From assembly GCF_003818115.1 (NCBI RefSeq), contig NZ_RPOI01000004.1:186001-250000 (forward strand): a DNA stretch of 64,000 bases. Reading direction: 5' to 3'. This DNA comes from Citrobacter youngae. Lineage in GTDB: Bacteria; Pseudomonadota; Gammaproteobacteria; Enterobacterales; Enterobacteriaceae. Below, piece after piece: positions 20,088 to 29,881 of the stretch. The notes beneath the pieces are model-generated. The model worked only from the letters and a program-made list of their open reading frames with translations. It searched no databases and was not told the DNA's origin. Made by a program: the position numbers and the translations under genes. Numbering within the stretch: the first letter of the stretch is position 1; each line of letters starts with the position of its first letter.

Positions 20088-20171
20088 AAAAAAAAACCTG
20101 CGCATCTGCGCAGGCTGGTGTAAATTTTGTGATCAACCCGAAAGTTGATTTCACCTATCAATACCTCTGGG
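20088..20171 (-). ncRNA. omrB: Small regulatory RNA OmrB
   Basis: Tandem paralogue of OmrA, about 84 nt. It shares the 5' seed CCCAGAGGUAUUGAU and the terminator (CUGCGCAGAUGCGCAG plus a U run from A at 20088-20096), while the middle (GUGAAAUCAACUUUCGGGUU) differs. As in E. coli, each copy has its own upstream region, so each should be transcribed from its own OmpR-dependent promoter. Confidence 0.92.
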
Positions 20172-20358
20172 ATCCCAACTCTATCAATCCGCTCTCTCCC
20201 CTCACCAGCGAACAATCGCAACAGCACATCGCAAAGTGTAAGCAAAGGTTTTCATTTTCTATTTTCTGTCTTACTTCGCTCGTGTCCGCTCACATTTGCG
20301 ACGTCCTGACGGGCAATCTGCTTGAACAGACAGCCGTTTTCCGTAACACTGGCGGGAT

Positions 20359-20370
20359 GTAAGCGTTTAC
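20359..20370. promoter_or_regulatory. Putative GalR-type operator of galR
   Basis: GTAAGCGTTTAC is a near-palindrome centred on CG, the core of LacI/GalR-family operators. It lies 17 bp upstream of the galR start codon, consistent with autoregulation. Confidence 0.6.
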
Positions 20371-20387
20371 CCACAACAGGTACTATC

Positions 20388-21416
20388 ATGGCGACCATAA
20401 AGGATGTAGCCCGACTAGCTGGTGTATCAGTCGCCACCGTTTCTCGAGTGATCAATGACTCCCCCAAAGCCAGCGAAGCATCGCGTCTGGCTGTAATGAG
20501 TGCAATGGAATCACTCAGCTACCACCCCAACGCCAACGCGCGTGCGCTGGCACAACAATCTACTGAAACCGTCGGTCTGGTAGTCGGTGATGTGTCCGAT
20601 CCGTTCTTTGGGGCAATGGTTAAAGCTGTCGAGCAGGTGGCCTATAACACCGGTAACTTTTTACTGATTGGCAACGGCTATCATAACGAGCAAAAGGAAC
20701 GTCAGGCGATTGAGCAGCTTATTCGCCACCGCTGCGCAGCCCTCGTGGTCCACGCTAAAATTATCCCGGATGCCGAGCTGACATCATTGATGAAACAAAT
20801 CCCCGGGATGGTACTGATCAATCGAATCTTACCGGGATTCGAACAACGCTGCGTTGCGCTGGACGACCGTTACGGTGCCTGGCTGGCAACCCGTCATCTT
20901 ATTCAGCAGGGCCATACGCGCATCGGTTATCTGTGTTCCAACCACAGCATTTCAGATGCGGAAGATCGTTTGCAAGGCTATTACGACGCGCTGGCGGAAA
21001 GCAATATTCCGGTAAACGATCGACTGGTCACGTTTGGCGAGCCCGATGAAAGCGGCGGCGAGCAGGCAATGACTGAGCTGCTTGGTCGCGGCAAAAACTT
21101 CACGGCTATCGCCTGCTATAACGACTCAATGGCGGCGGGCGCTATGGGTGTATTAAATGATAACGGCATTGATGTGCCGGGAGAAATCTCGCTGATTGGT
21201 TTTGATGATGTACTGGTTTCTCGCTACGTGCGCCCACGGCTGACGACGGTACGCTACCCTATCGTGACGATGGCAACCCAGGCCGCCGAACTGGCGCTGG
21301 CGCTGGCCGAAAAACGCCCGGTCCCGGAAATCACTCACGTCTTTAACCCAACGCTGGTACGTCGGCATTCCGTTTCGGCGCTGACTGAGCCGGGAAATTC
21401 TTTGTCAAACGATTAA
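20388..21416 (+). CDS. galR: Galactose operon repressor GalR
   Basis: LacI-family repressor of gal genes that loses DNA binding with D-galactose. The product has 342 residues (E. coli 343). The N-terminal HTH MATIKDVARLAGVSVATVSRVIN and hinge (NARALAQQST) are followed by the periplasmic-binding-like domain, with the ligand-site features VVGDVSDPFFG and CYNDSMAAGAMGVLND. The ATG at 20388 is chosen over an in-frame upstream ATG at 20322 because all LacI-type proteins begin directly with the HTH. It is followed after 13 bp by a second LacI-type gene. Confidence 0.96.
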   Translation: MATIKDVARLAGVSVATVSRVINDSPKASEASRLAVMSAMESLSYHPNANARALAQQSTETVGLVVGDVSDPFFGAMVKAVEQVAYNTGNFLLIGNGYHNEQKERQAIEQLIRHRCAALVVHAKIIPDAELTSLMKQIPGMVLINRILPGFEQRCVALDDRYGAWLATRHLIQQGHTRIGYLCSNHSISDAEDRLQGYYDALAESNIPVNDRLVTFGEPDESGGEQAMTELLGRGKNFTAIACYNDSMAAGAMGVLNDNGIDVPGEISLIGFDDVLVSRYVRPRLTTVRYPIVTMATQAAELALALAEKRPVPEITHVFNPTLVRRHSVSALTEPGNSLSND

Positions 21417-21429
21417 TCAGGATTGCGTC

Positions 21430-22440
21430 ATGACAACGATGTTAGACGTTTCACGACATGCTGGCGTATCGAAAGCGACCGTTTCACGCGTACTGAATGG
21501 TACGGGGCAGGTTAAAGAAAGCACGCGCCAGAAAGTCTTCAACGCCATGCAGGCATTAGATTATCGGCCTAATTTTTTAGCGCGCTCACTGGCAAACCGC
21601 ACCAGCAACAGCATTGGTTTAGTGGTATCTACATTTGATGGCTTCTACTTTGGTCGCCTGCTACAACAGGCTTCGCGCCAGACGGAGTCTCACGGTAAAC
21701 AGCTGATTGTCACCGACGGCCATGACACACCAGAGCGTGAGCAGGAAGCCGTTCAAATGCTGGCCGACCGACAGTGCGACGCCATTATTCTCTACACCCG
21801 CTACATGAGCGAAAAGGCGATTATGTCGCTGATGAGCCGCATTGATATGCCATTGCTGGTCATTAACCGCGACGTCAGCCAGGCCCGCGACCGCGCAATT
21901 TTCTTTGAACAGGAAGACGCGGCGTTTCAGGCCGTCGATTACCTCATCTCGCAAGGACATCGCGATATTGCCTGCATCACCGTACCAGGCCATACACCAA
22001 CCGGTAAATCTCGGTTAATGGGATATCGTAAGGCGCTGGAAAAAAACGGTATTCCCTGGGAACCCGCCAAGGTCAAATACGGTGATTCAACGATGACCAG
22101 AGGCTATGAAGCCTGTCGTGAACTGTTGGATGAAGGAGTGATATTCAGCGCACTGTTCGCCTGTAACGATGACATGGCGTTAGGTGCATCGAAAGCATTA
22201 CATCAGGCTGGACTAAAGATCCCCGAGGATGTTTCGTTGTTTGGTTTTGATGATGCGCCCAGCGCGAAATGGCTGGAGCCGGGGCTGTCTACCGTTTATC
22301 TGCCGATCGATACCATGATAACCACGGCAATCGATCAGGCTATCCGTCTGGCCAACGGCGAAAGCGTGGAGCCGATCCCACCGTTTACCGGCAAACTGGT
22401 GTTACGGGAATCGGTGACAACGGGGCCGAACTTCACGTAA
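21430..22440 (+). CDS. LacI-family transcriptional regulator in tandem with galR
   Basis: 336-residue LacI-family protein with HTH MTTMLDVSRHAGVSKATVSRVLN and the hinge ARSLANRTSN, and a full sugar-binding domain (VVSTFDGFYFGRLLQQ, FACNDDMALGASKALHQ, VSLFGFDDAPSAKW). The N-terminus and length recall AscG-type repressors, but it is a distinct protein. The spacing of 13 bp suggests co-transcription with galR. E. coli K-12 lacks a gene at this position. No adjacent transport or hydrolase operon shows its effector; it may act on gal genes or on a distant operon. Confidence 0.9.
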   Translation: MTTMLDVSRHAGVSKATVSRVLNGTGQVKESTRQKVFNAMQALDYRPNFLARSLANRTSNSIGLVVSTFDGFYFGRLLQQASRQTESHGKQLIVTDGHDTPEREQEAVQMLADRQCDAIILYTRYMSEKAIMSLMSRIDMPLLVINRDVSQARDRAIFFEQEDAAFQAVDYLISQGHRDIACITVPGHTPTGKSRLMGYRKALEKNGIPWEPAKVKYGDSTMTRGYEACRELLDEGVIFSALFACNDDMALGASKALHQAGLKIPEDVSLFGFDDAPSAKWLEPGLSTVYLPIDTMITTAIDQAIRLANGESVEPIPPFTGKLVLRESVTTGPNFT

Positions 22441-22446
22441 TCAGAT

Positions 22447-22528
22447 GCCGGATGGCGGCTTCGCCTTATCCGGCCTACAGGCCCCACCGTTTATTTCGTA
22501 GGCAGGATAAGCATAGCGCCATCCGGCG
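22447..22528. repeat. BIME (two inverted REP units)
   Basis: A REP unit GCCGGATGGCGGCTTCGCC...CCGGCCTAC at 22447-22478 is followed by an inverted unit (GTAGGCAGGATAAGCATAG...CCATCCGGC) at about 22498-22527. It lies between the convergent regulator gene and lysA. Confidence 0.85.
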
Positions 22529-22544
22529 TTTCATAACGCTGTAA

Positions 22545-23801
22545 TCAGATTAATTCCAGCGCTAACAGCTCATCAATGGTCTGGCGACGGCGAATCAGCC
22601 GCGCCACGCCGTTATCGAACAGAACCTCCGGCAGCAGCGGGCGGCTATTGTAGTTCGACGACATCGACGCGCCATACGCACCGGTATCATGCAATACCAG
22701 GTAATCTCCCGGCACTACCGCAGGTAATAGACGGGTTTCGACTTTACCGCCTCCCTGTTGGGTAAAAACATCGCCCGATTCGCACAGCGGCCCGGCAACC
22801 ACCGTCTCAATCTGCGCCGCATTATCCAGCGAGCGGCCATCCCCGGCCAATGCGGAGATATGGTGATAGCTGCCGTACATTGCTGGCCGCATCAGATCGT
22901 TGAAGCCCGCGTCGATCAGCACGAAGTGGCGACTGCCCATCTCTTTCACACTGCGCACCTGCGCCACCAGCACACCCGCTTCGGCCACCAGAAAACGTCC
23001 TGGCTCGATCTCAAGCTTCACCGGATGCCCCAGATGTTTGGCGATTTGCTCTCGTGCGGCGTTCCACAGTCCGAAGTAGTGATCGGTGTTGATCGCCTCT
23101 TCTCCTTCGCGATATGGGATCGACAAACCTCCGCCCGCAGATATAGCCTCCAGATCCTGACCTAATTCAACAACCTGACGCACCATCGCGCCACACACTT
23201 GCTCCAGATGGCCGTAGTCCACACCGGAGCCGATATGCATATGAATGCCCACCAGTTTCAGTTGATAACGCTGAATCACCTCCAGCGCCGCCGGAAGGTC
23301 GCTATACCAGATACCGTGCTTGCTGTTCTCGCCGCCGGTATTGGTTTTCTGACTATGCCCGTGACCAAAACCTGGGTTGACGCGCAGCCATACACGATGC
23401 CCTGGCGAAACCTGACCCAGTTGTTCCAGCATATCAACCGACCCGGCGTTTACTGGAATACGTAGCTCATGCACCCGGGCCAGCGTCGCCTGGTCAATCA
23501 TATCGGCGGTAAAGACGATTTCATCATTCTCCGGCACAAAACCTGCTGCCAGCGCACGTTCAATCTCACCCAGCGAGACGGAATCCACCTTCACGCCCTG
23601 CTCACGCATCAGACGCAAAATATGAATATTCGAGCAGGCCTTTTGGGCAAAACGCACCACATCAAACTGACTCAGTTTGGCTATCTGCGCGCGGATAATC
23701 TGCGCATCGTAAACCCATACCGGACAACCGAATTCGGCGGGCAGACGCAGCAGGTTATCTGCGGTCAGGTCAGTATCAGTGCTGTTGAGTGGACGTGGCA
23801 T
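22545..23801 (-). CDS. lysA: Diaminopimelate decarboxylase
   Basis: PLP enzyme that decarboxylates meso-diaminopimelate to L-lysine, the last step of lysine synthesis. The 418-residue protein has the PLP lysine in VRFAQKACSN, the phosphate-binding HIGSGVDYGH and ISAGGGLSIPY, and the active-site ETVVAGPLCESGD. The start at 23801 (MPRPLNSTDTDL) has GGAGCAC upstream and matches the family; the frame is open about 68 codons further without homology. It is divergent from lysR, its activator. Confidence 0.97.
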   Translation of the reverse strand: MPRPLNSTDTDLTADNLLRLPAEFGCPVWVYDAQIIRAQIAKLSQFDVVRFAQKACSNIHILRLMREQGVKVDSVSLGEIERALAAGFVPENDEIVFTADMIDQATLARVHELRIPVNAGSVDMLEQLGQVSPGHRVWLRVNPGFGHGHSQKTNTGGENSKHGIWYSDLPAALEVIQRYQLKLVGIHMHIGSGVDYGHLEQVCGAMVRQVVELGQDLEAISAGGGLSIPYREGEEAINTDHYFGLWNAAREQIAKHLGHPVKLEIEPGRFLVAEAGVLVAQVRSVKEMGSRHFVLIDAGFNDLMRPAMYGSYHHISALAGDGRSLDNAAQIETVVAGPLCESGDVFTQQGGGKVETRLLPAVVPGDYLVLHDTGAYGASMSSNYNSRPLLPEVLFDNGVARLIRRRQTIDELLALELI

Positions 23802-23918
23802 GGCGTGCTCCGGTATTGGCTTTTTTATGATTACGCCACAGCCCGAAGAGAATAAAAAATATCGTTTTATCGCGAGTCTATGCAAAAATGATATGGAATG
23901 TTTATTTGAGGATCGCCG
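23802..23918. promoter_or_regulatory. lysA-lysR divergent promoter region
   Basis: 117-bp AT-rich gap between divergent start codons. In E. coli, LysR binds here to activate lysA when diaminopimelate is available and to repress itself. I could not assign the T-N11-A site with confidence. Confidence 0.6.
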
Positions 23919-24854
23919 ATGCCTGCCGTTAACTTGCGCCACATTGAAATTTTTCACGCCATTATGACAGCAGGCAACCTGACGGAAGCCGCACGGATGC
24001 TGCACACGTCGCAGCCTACCGTCAGTCGCGAGCTGGCAAGATTTGAAAAAGTTCTGGGGTTAACACTGTTCGAACGTACGCGAGGCCGGCTGCATCCCAC
24101 AGTGCAGGGGCTACGCCTGTTTGAAGAGGTGCAACGTTCGTGGTATGGCCTGGACAGAATTGTGAGCGCCGCAGAGAGCCTGCGTGAATTTCGTCAGGGT
24201 GAGCTGTCGATTGTCTGCCTGCCAGTGTTCTCACAGTCCTTTTTACCGCCGCTGCTGCAGCCATTTCTCGAGCGCTATCCGCAGGTCAATATTCAGATAG
24301 TGCCGCAGGAGTCGCCGCTGTTGGAAGAGTGGCTGTCGGCACAGCGCCACGATCTCGGGTTAACTGAGACCCTGCATACCCCCGCCGGGACTAAACGCAC
24401 TGAATTACTGTCGCTGGATGAAGTTTGCGTGCTGCCACAGGGACATCCGCTGACCGGGAAAGCAGTATTAACACCGCAAGATTTTCAGGGGGAAAACTAT
24501 ATCAGCCTGTCGCGCACCGACAGTTATCGCCAGTTGCTGGATACCCTGTTTAATGATCATCAGGTCAAGCGCCGAATGGTCATAGAAACGCACAGTGCCG
24601 CATCAATTTGTGCGATGGTACGTGCCGGCGTGGGGATCTCGGTAGTGAACCCGCTGACCGCCCTGGATTACGCAGGCAGCGGGATTGTAATCCGGCGTTT
24701 TAGTGTTTCGGTGCCTTTTACCGTCAGCCTGATCCATCCACTGCATCGCCCGGCATCCGCGCTGGTTGATGCTTTTACAGCACATCTACAGGCCCATCTC
24801 CACCGGCTTACTGACCCGCTGGAGGCTATTTTGCAATCTCAGGTGAAAGCATAA
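23919..24854 (+). CDS. lysR: LysR transcriptional activator of lysA
   Basis: 311-residue founding-type LysR regulator with N-terminal winged HTH ([43 protein letters not shown]) and an effector domain ([20 protein letters not shown]). Length equals E. coli LysR. It is divergent from lysA and its last 29 bp overlap the convergent ygeA gene. Confidence 0.96.
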   Translation: MPAVNLRHIEIFHAIMTAGNLTEAARMLHTSQPTVSRELARFEKVLGLTLFERTRGRLHPTVQGLRLFEEVQRSWYGLDRIVSAAESLREFRQGELSIVCLPVFSQSFLPPLLQPFLERYPQVNIQIVPQESPLLEEWLSAQRHDLGLTETLHTPAGTKRTELLSLDEVCVLPQGHPLTGKAVLTPQDFQGENYISLSRTDSYRQLLDTLFNDHQVKRRMVIETHSAASICAMVRAGVGISVVNPLTALDYAGSGIVIRRFSVSVPFTVSLIHPLHRPASALVDAFTAHLQAHLHRLTDPLEAILQSQVKA

Positions 24855-25533
24855 ACGTCACGGCATCCTGCGCATGGATCGCCGCGGTATCGAAGACCGG
24901 CAACGGGCTCATTTCAGTGGGAACCAGCAGGCCAATTTCGGTGCAGCCAAAGATCACCCCTTGTGCCCCCTGACGAGCCAGTCGCTCAATCACGCTCAGG
25001 TAATAATCGCGGGAAATTTCGCTAAATTCACCAAGGCACAGTTCCTCGAAAATAATCTGGTTTATTTTCTGTCGGTCGTCAGCGTCAGGGATTAGCGTGC
25101 TAATGCCAAATTCCATCTGTAAACGCCCACGATAGAAATCCTGTTCCATGGTGTAACGCGTGCCCAACAGCGCGACGTTACTCATCTTCTGTTGTTGTAT
25201 GGCCCGACCTGTTGCATCGGCAATGTGCAAAAACGGGACATCGCAGGCCGTTTCAATGGCCTCGGCCACTTTATGCATAGTGTTGGTACACAGCACAATT
25301 CCCTCAGCTCCCGCTTGCTGTAACCCCACCGCTGCCTGCGCCAGGATCTCCCCTGCCCGCTGCCAGTCACCGTTCGACTGACACGCTTCAATCTCATGGA
25401 AATCGACGCTGTGCAGCAGAATTTTCGCAGAATGCAGACCGCCCAGATTCTGCTTAACCCCTTCATTAATCAGACGATAATAAGGAATAGTAGATTCCCA
25501 GCTCATTCCGCCTAACAGACCGATCGTTTTCAT
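24826..25533 (-). CDS. ygeA: Amino-acid racemase YgeA (Asp/Glu racemase family)
   Basis: PLP-independent racemase of the Asp/Glu/hydantoin racemase superfamily; the E. coli protein has broad-specificity racemase activity, including homoserine. The two catalytic cysteines are in VLCTNTMHK and [10 protein letters not shown], and the N-terminus is [14 protein letters not shown]. Two adjacent ATG codons exist; the second (25533) has better spacing from AAGGG. About 235 residues. Its 3' end overlaps that of lysR, convergently. Confidence 0.93.
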   Translation of the reverse strand: MKTIGLLGGMSWESTIPYYRLINEGVKQNLGGLHSAKILLHSVDFHEIEACQSNGDWQRAGEILAQAAVGLQQAGAEGIVLCTNTMHKVAEAIETACDVPFLHIADATGRAIQQQKMSNVALLGTRYTMEQDFYRGRLQMEFGISTLIPDADDRQKINQIIFEELCLGEFSEISRDYYLSVIERLARQGAQGVIFGCTEIGLLVPTEMSPLPVFDTAAIHAQDAVTFMLSPEIAK

Positions 25534-25637
25534 CATTTACCCTTATTCGTGGTTGTCCTCCCAGTGAACCAAAGATGTGATCAACTTTCCACATCTGCCG
25601 GCGCACATTTCCTTTTTTTATTTTCTGATATAAATTT

Positions 25638-25657
25638 AATGAAATAATGTTTCATTT
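25638..25657. promoter_or_regulatory. KdgR operator upstream of kdgF
   Basis: AATGAAATAATGTTTCATTT is a near-perfect KdgR box (ATGAAA...TTTCAT palindrome). It ends 17 bp before the kdgF start, overlapping the likely promoter, so the gene should be derepressed by 2-keto-3-deoxygluconate. Confidence 0.85.
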
Positions 25658-25674
25658 TATTGCAAGGATATCGA

Positions 25675-26001
25675 ATGTTTATTTTTCATAAAGAAACCAC
25701 GCTTGAAGATCTGGGTAACGGCGTTACCCGGCGTATTCTGGCTCACGATGGCAAAATGATGGCCGTGGAAGTCAATTTCGAGCAGGGCGCAGTTGGCCCG
25801 ATGCACAGCCATCCGCATGAACAACTCACGTACGTTTTATCGGGCGAGTTTGAATTTACGATTGGGGAAGAAAAGCATGTCGTCAGTGCAGGAGACACCC
25901 TGTACAAGCAACCCAATATTATGCACGGCTGCGTCTGTTTACAGCCGGGAACATTACTCGATACCTTCACCCCGGTACGCGAAGACTTCCTGCAGGCGTA
26001 A
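25675..26001 (+). CDS. kdgF: Cupin protein KdgF, unsaturated uronate ketonising enzyme
   Basis: 108-residue single-domain cupin with metal-binding His44-x-His46-x-His48 (GPMHSHPHEQLTYVLSGEFEF) and His84 (IMHGCVC). KdgF proteins speed the conversion of 4,5-unsaturated galacturonate or related monomers to the linear keto form, feeding KduI and KduD. The start at 25675 has AAGGA at ideal distance; a TTG 15 bp earlier is unlikely. A KdgR box lies directly upstream and kduD-kduI lie beyond araE, supporting the role. E. coli K-12 has no gene here. Confidence 0.85.
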   Translation: MFIFHKETTLEDLGNGVTRRILAHDGKMMAVEVNFEQGAVGPMHSHPHEQLTYVLSGEFEFTIGEEKHVVSAGDTLYKQPNIMHGCVCLQPGTLLDTFTPVREDFLQA

Positions 26002-26097
26002 TCTCTCTATTCTCGAACCTTGTTATACAAAAATGCCGGGTATCGCTTACGCTTACCCGGCCTGCACGAGACGTCATCCGACACTGCGCCTCACTAC

Positions 26098-27516
26098 TTA
26101 CACCCCAATATCTCTTAACTTCTCGCCAGCCATCAGCTTACGTTCGATATGCTCAAGCGTAACGTTTTTGGTTTCAGGAATAAGCCAGAAGGTAATACCA
26201 ATAAATACGACGTTCAGTGCGGTATAAAGCCAGAACGTACCGGCTGCGCCAATGCTGTCGAGCAGCGTCAGGAACGTTGCGCCGATAATCATGTTCGACA
26301 CCCAGTTGGTGGTGGTGGAGCAGGTAATACCAAAATCGCGACATTTCAGCGGCTGAATTTCCGAACACAGGATCCACACCACCGGCGCGGCGCTCATCGC
26401 ATAGCCTGCAATACACATCATCGTCATGCCAACTGACAGCCAGGATAGTCCACTGGAAGCCGTGCCGTTATCAAACTGCATCAGGCAATATCCGAGCACC
26501 AGCGTCCCGATGGCCATTACGCTGAACCCAATTTTCAGCGCCGGTTTACGTCCTGCTTTGTCGACCGTGAAGACGGCAATAAAGGTAGCGAACATAAACG
26601 TTAAGCCAACCACCAGCGTGGCAATCATCTGCTGCTCTGTGGTGGTAAAACCCGCCATTTTGAAAATGCGCGGCGCGTAATACATGATGATGTTCATCCC
26701 GGTGAACTGCTGCATCGCCTGCAACAACATCCCAAGGAAAACCGCGCGGCGCACGTTACGGTTAATTTTAAACAGCGCCCAACCGCCCTGCTTCAGCTTC
26801 AGGCTTTCACGAATTTCGTTCAGTTCATCGCGGGCCTTTTCTGACGTATCGCGCAGCATGCGCAATACTTCTTCTGCTTCAATGTGGCGACCTTTTTCCG
26901 CCAGCCAGCGCGGGCTGTTGGGCAGGAACACAACCAGGATAATCAGTAACACCGCCGGAAGCGCCAGCACGCCCAGCATAGCGCGCCAGTTACCGCTGTA
27001 GCTAAACGCCGTATCAGATAAAAAGGCCAGTACGATCCCCAGCGTTACCATCAGTTGATACATGCTGATCATCTTGCCGCGCACGTTCTCACTGGCCATT
27101 TCGGAGAGATAGAGCGGCGCGGTGTAAGAGGCGATACCTACGGCAACGCCCAGTACCACGCGGGCAAAAATGAGCATTTCCACGCTTGAAGCAAATGCTG
27201 ACCCCAGGGAACCAACGACAAACAGGATCGCCCCGGCCATCAGGCTGTATTTGCGTCCCAGTCGGAATGACAACCAGCCGTTAAACAGCGCACCAATTGC
27301 CGCGCCAAGCATCATACTGCTGACCACCCACTCCTGCAGGCGACTGGTCAGGACAAAGTGATCGGTGATGAAAGGCAACGCGCCGGCAATTACGCCGATA
27401 TCGAGGCCAAATAACAACCCTGCGACAGCCGCAGAAATAGAGACAAACAAATTCATACGTCGCGTATCGCGCTGCGTACGCGGTGTTAAAACAGCTTCAT
27501 GATTAATTGAGACCAT
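26098..27516 (-). CDS. araE: L-arabinose:H+ symporter AraE
   Basis: 472-residue MFS sugar porter with twelve hydrophobic segments, same length as E. coli AraE. Family motifs visible: RLGRKYS and KAGRKPA in the two cytoplasmic loops, [12 protein letters not shown] after TM6, [17 protein letters not shown] in TM7, and the C-terminal [12 protein letters not shown]. Low-affinity arabinose uptake at the inner membrane. It is alone in its transcript; an AraC half-site lies 85 bp upstream of the start. Confidence 0.96.
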   Translation of the reverse strand: MVSINHEAVLTPRTQRDTRRMNLFVSISAAVAGLLFGLDIGVIAGALPFITDHFVLTSRLQEWVVSSMMLGAAIGALFNGWLSFRLGRKYSLMAGAILFVVGSLGSAFASSVEMLIFARVVLGVAVGIASYTAPLYLSEMASENVRGKMISMYQLMVTLGIVLAFLSDTAFSYSGNWRAMLGVLALPAVLLIILVVFLPNSPRWLAEKGRHIEAEEVLRMLRDTSEKARDELNEIRESLKLKQGGWALFKINRNVRRAVFLGMLLQAMQQFTGMNIIMYYAPRIFKMAGFTTTEQQMIATLVVGLTFMFATFIAVFTVDKAGRKPALKIGFSVMAIGTLVLGYCLMQFDNGTASSGLSWLSVGMTMMCIAGYAMSAAPVVWILCSEIQPLKCRDFGITCSTTTNWVSNMIIGATFLTLLDSIGAAGTFWLYTALNVVFIGITFWLIPETKNVTLEHIERKLMAGEKLRDIGV

Positions 27517-27600
27517 TTTTTCCTGCCAGATACAGAGTAAGCCATGTCGATGAAAGTAAGGGATCCCTTGCAGGAAGCGTCAGGCGGGAAACGGCAAAAA

Positions 27601-27617
27601 CATGGATAAAATTGCTG
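27601..27617 (-). promoter_or_regulatory. AraC half-site upstream of araE
   Basis: Read on the minus strand, CAGCAATTTTATCCATG matches the AraC half-site (TAGC-N7-TCCATA). A second, weaker ATGGA-containing stretch occurs near 27635-27639. The second half-site expected nearer the promoter was not clear by eye. Confidence 0.6.
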
Positions 27618-27785
27618 CACCACATCGTTATGTGATGGATATTCCAATTTTAAAATTTATCGCTAATTACTCAATTAAATTTAATGCACTGATATTAAAG
27701 AGTATTAATTATTGCAAACCCATACATATATAATTATGTATGGATTAATTTATAAACAGAATATGGATTAAAATAACTTAATACC

Positions 27786-27813
27786 AAAAAAAACCCTGCC
27801 ATTGGCAGGGTTT
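27786..27813 (-). terminator. Terminator of kduD
   Basis: AAACCCTGCC and GGCAGGGTTT form a perfect 10-bp stem with a 3-base loop, followed on the minus strand by eight U (A run 27786-27793). It sits about 20 bp past the kduD stop. On the plus strand only a short T run is present. Confidence 0.9.
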
Positions 27814-27832
27814 GTTGATGCTGGACGGTAAA

Positions 27833-28594
27833 TTAACGCGCCAGCCACCCACCGTCGACCGCAACGGTATAACCGTTAATGTAGTCAGATGCGCTGGACG
27901 CCAGGAACACTACTGGCCCCATCAGATCGCTTGGCAGACCCCAACGGCCCGCCGGGATACGATCGAGAATTTCGGCGCTACGCTGCTCATCAGCACGCAG
28001 TTGCTGCGTGTTATTGGTCGCCATATAACCCGGCGCGATCGCATTCACGTTGATGTTATGTTTTGCCCACTCGTTGGCCATCAGACGGGTGACGCCCATT
28101 ACGCCGCTTTTAGACGCGGTGTAAGACGGCACTCGGATGCCGCCCTGGAAGGAGAGCATAGAGGCGATGTTGATAATTTTGCCGCCATTACCCTGCGCGA
28201 TAAAGTGCTTCGCCGCCGCCTGAGACATGAAGAACACGCTCTTAATGTTCAGGTTCATCACGTCGTCCCAGTCTTTTTCGCTGAAGTCGATAGCATCGTC
28301 ACGACGGATAAGACCGGCGTTGTTGACCAGAATGTCGATATGACCGAATTCTGCGACCGCACGCTCCAGCAGTGCCGGAATACCATCAATCTGACGCAGA
28401 TCGGCGGTCAGGCTTAAAAAACGGCGGCCCAGGGCGGTAACACGTTCGATGGTTTCAGTCGGCTCAACAATGTTGATACCCACGATATCGCAGCCCGCTT
28501 CCGCCAGGCCCAGCGCCATACCCTGACCCAGACCGGTGTCACAACCCGTCACAACGGCGACTTTACCTTCAAGAGAGAATGCATTCAAAATCAT
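27833..28594 (-). CDS. kduD: 2-dehydro-3-deoxy-D-gluconate 5-dehydrogenase KduD
   Basis: 253-residue short-chain dehydrogenase that reduces 2,5-diketo-3-deoxygluconate to 2-keto-3-deoxygluconate with NADH. It has the cofactor motif VTGCDTGLGQG, NNAG (LVNNAGLIRR), catalytic Ser (NIASMLSFQ) and YTASKSG with Tyr and Lys. It follows kduI by 58 bp on the same strand and ends at a strong terminator. Length equals E. coli KduD. Confidence 0.96.
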   Translation of the reverse strand: MILNAFSLEGKVAVVTGCDTGLGQGMALGLAEAGCDIVGINIVEPTETIERVTALGRRFLSLTADLRQIDGIPALLERAVAEFGHIDILVNNAGLIRRDDAIDFSEKDWDDVMNLNIKSVFFMSQAAAKHFIAQGNGGKIINIASMLSFQGGIRVPSYTASKSGVMGVTRLMANEWAKHNINVNAIAPGYMATNNTQQLRADEQRSAEILDRIPAGRWGLPSDLMGPVVFLASSASDYINGYTVAVDGGWLAR

Positions 28595-28652
28595 TATAAA
28601 TCCTTAAATTTTTATAATGCCCGCCACAGGCAGGCAAGGCTGTCGCCCGCAA

Positions 28653-29489
28653 CTAGCGCAGATCTTTGACTGCAACATGGTCCATATCATCAAAGACCTG
28701 GTTTTCGCCGACCATGCCCCAAATGAACGTATACGCTTTTGTGCCGACGCCGGAGTGAATTGACCAGCTCGGAGAAATCACCGCCTGCTCGTTGTGCATC
28801 ACAATATGACGCGTTTCCTGAGGCTGCCCCATCATGTGGAAGACACAGGTGTCTTCTTCCATATTGAAGTAGAAATAGACTTCCATACGGCGTTCATGGG
28901 TATGGCACGGCATGGTGTTCCACAGGTTGCCCGGCGCCAGTTCGGTCAGGCCCATGCTCAGTTGGCAGGTTTCCAGTACGTCCGGCACAAAATACTTGTT
29001 GATGGTACGGCGGTTACTCGTGAGATCATCACCCAACGTCACTGGCGCAACGTCGGCTGGGGTCACTTTTTTGGTTGGATAAGTCATGTGTGCCGGCGCG
29101 CAGTTATAATAGAACTTGGCGGGTTTTGCAGGGTCAATGCTTGCAAAAACAACTTCTTTTGCCCCTTTACCGATATACAGCGCATCGCGATGACCAATTT
29201 CATAGCACTGACCGTCAACGGTAATCGTGCCCGGTCCACCGATGTTGATCACGCCTAACTCACGACGCTCCAGGAAGTAGGTTACGCCCAGCTGTTTGCC
29301 AACTTCACCACCCACAGAGACGGTTTTGCCCACAGGCATAATGCCGCCAACAATGATGCGGTCGATGTGGCTGTAGACCATGGTGTATTCATCTGCGACA
29401 AACACTTCTTCTACCAAAAACTCATTACGCAGCGCCTGGGTATCCAGGGTTTTCGCATGCGCACTATGGATGCTTTGTCTTACGTCCAC
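28653..29489 (-). CDS. kduI: 5-dehydro-4-deoxy-D-glucuronate isomerase KduI
   Basis: 278-residue cupin-fold zinc isomerase that converts 5-keto-4-deoxyuronate to 2,5-diketo-3-deoxygluconate. The metal site region is [18 protein letters not shown]. The start is GTG at 29489 ([15 protein letters not shown]) with GGAGG five bases upstream; the frame is open another 35 codons without homology. It is the first gene of kduI-kduD, with a KdgR box and a CRP-like site upstream. Confidence 0.95.
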   Translation of the reverse strand: MDVRQSIHSAHAKTLDTQALRNEFLVEEVFVADEYTMVYSHIDRIIVGGIMPVGKTVSVGGEVGKQLGVTYFLERRELGVINIGGPGTITVDGQCYEIGHRDALYIGKGAKEVVFASIDPAKPAKFYYNCAPAHMTYPTKKVTPADVAPVTLGDDLTSNRRTINKYFVPDVLETCQLSMGLTELAPGNLWNTMPCHTHERRMEVYFYFNMEEDTCVFHMMGQPQETRHIVMHNEQAVISPSWSIHSGVGTKAYTFIWGMVGENQVFDDMDHVAVKDLR

Positions 29490-29600
29490 ATTTACCTCCA
29501 GTGATAAATTGACCGTGAATTCTTGAGCGATAGCAAAACGCCGTTCCGTTTTACCTAATGCGTTCATGATATCCCTCCCGGGACGGGTTTTCAATTATAA

Positions 29601-29620
29601 CTAAAACGATGTTTCACTTT
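29601..29620. promoter_or_regulatory. KdgR operator upstream of kduI
   Basis: CTAAAACGATGTTTCACTTT matches the KdgR box pattern (RAAA-N5-GTTTCA). It lies about 110 bp upstream of the kduI GTG start. Confidence 0.7.
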
Positions 29621-29642
29621 TTCCGCATCTTATTATCAAAAG

Positions 29643-29658
29643 TGTAAGTGCGATCACG
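29643..29658. promoter_or_regulatory. Putative CRP site upstream of kduI
   Basis: TGTAAGTGCGATCACG matches TGTGA-N6-TCACA at 8 of 10 core positions. Its position just upstream of the KdgR box fits an activator site for the kduI-kduD promoter. Confidence 0.5.
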
Positions 29659-29820
29659 CCAGCGCGTATAAATAGCGAAATAGGTTTAAATAAAATCATT
29701 TAATAACAATAAGATAAATTTATTCATTCACTAGAGGTGGGGATAAAAAATGGAAAATTCAGCCGAGTTTATAGGCCGATAAGACACCTTTTCTAACAAA
29801 GTGCGCAGTTAATCACATGA

Positions 29821-29840
29821 AATGAAACAATGTTTTGATA
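29821..29840. promoter_or_regulatory. Second KdgR-like box without an adjacent gene
   Basis: AATGAAACAATGTTTTGATA fits the KdgR box in its left half and most of the right half. It lies about 330 bp upstream of kduI and about 40 bp before an orphan plus-strand terminator. Confidence 0.5.
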
Positions 29841-29881
29841 AGTTGACTGTGTTTAGAGTGTATGTTTCTGTAACTGGCCTT

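Noticed and set aside
27650..27785. AT-rich stretch between araE and kduD as a possible origin or small gene
   Set aside because: No open frame with a ribosome binding site and no iterons; simple AT-rich promoter-proximal DNA.
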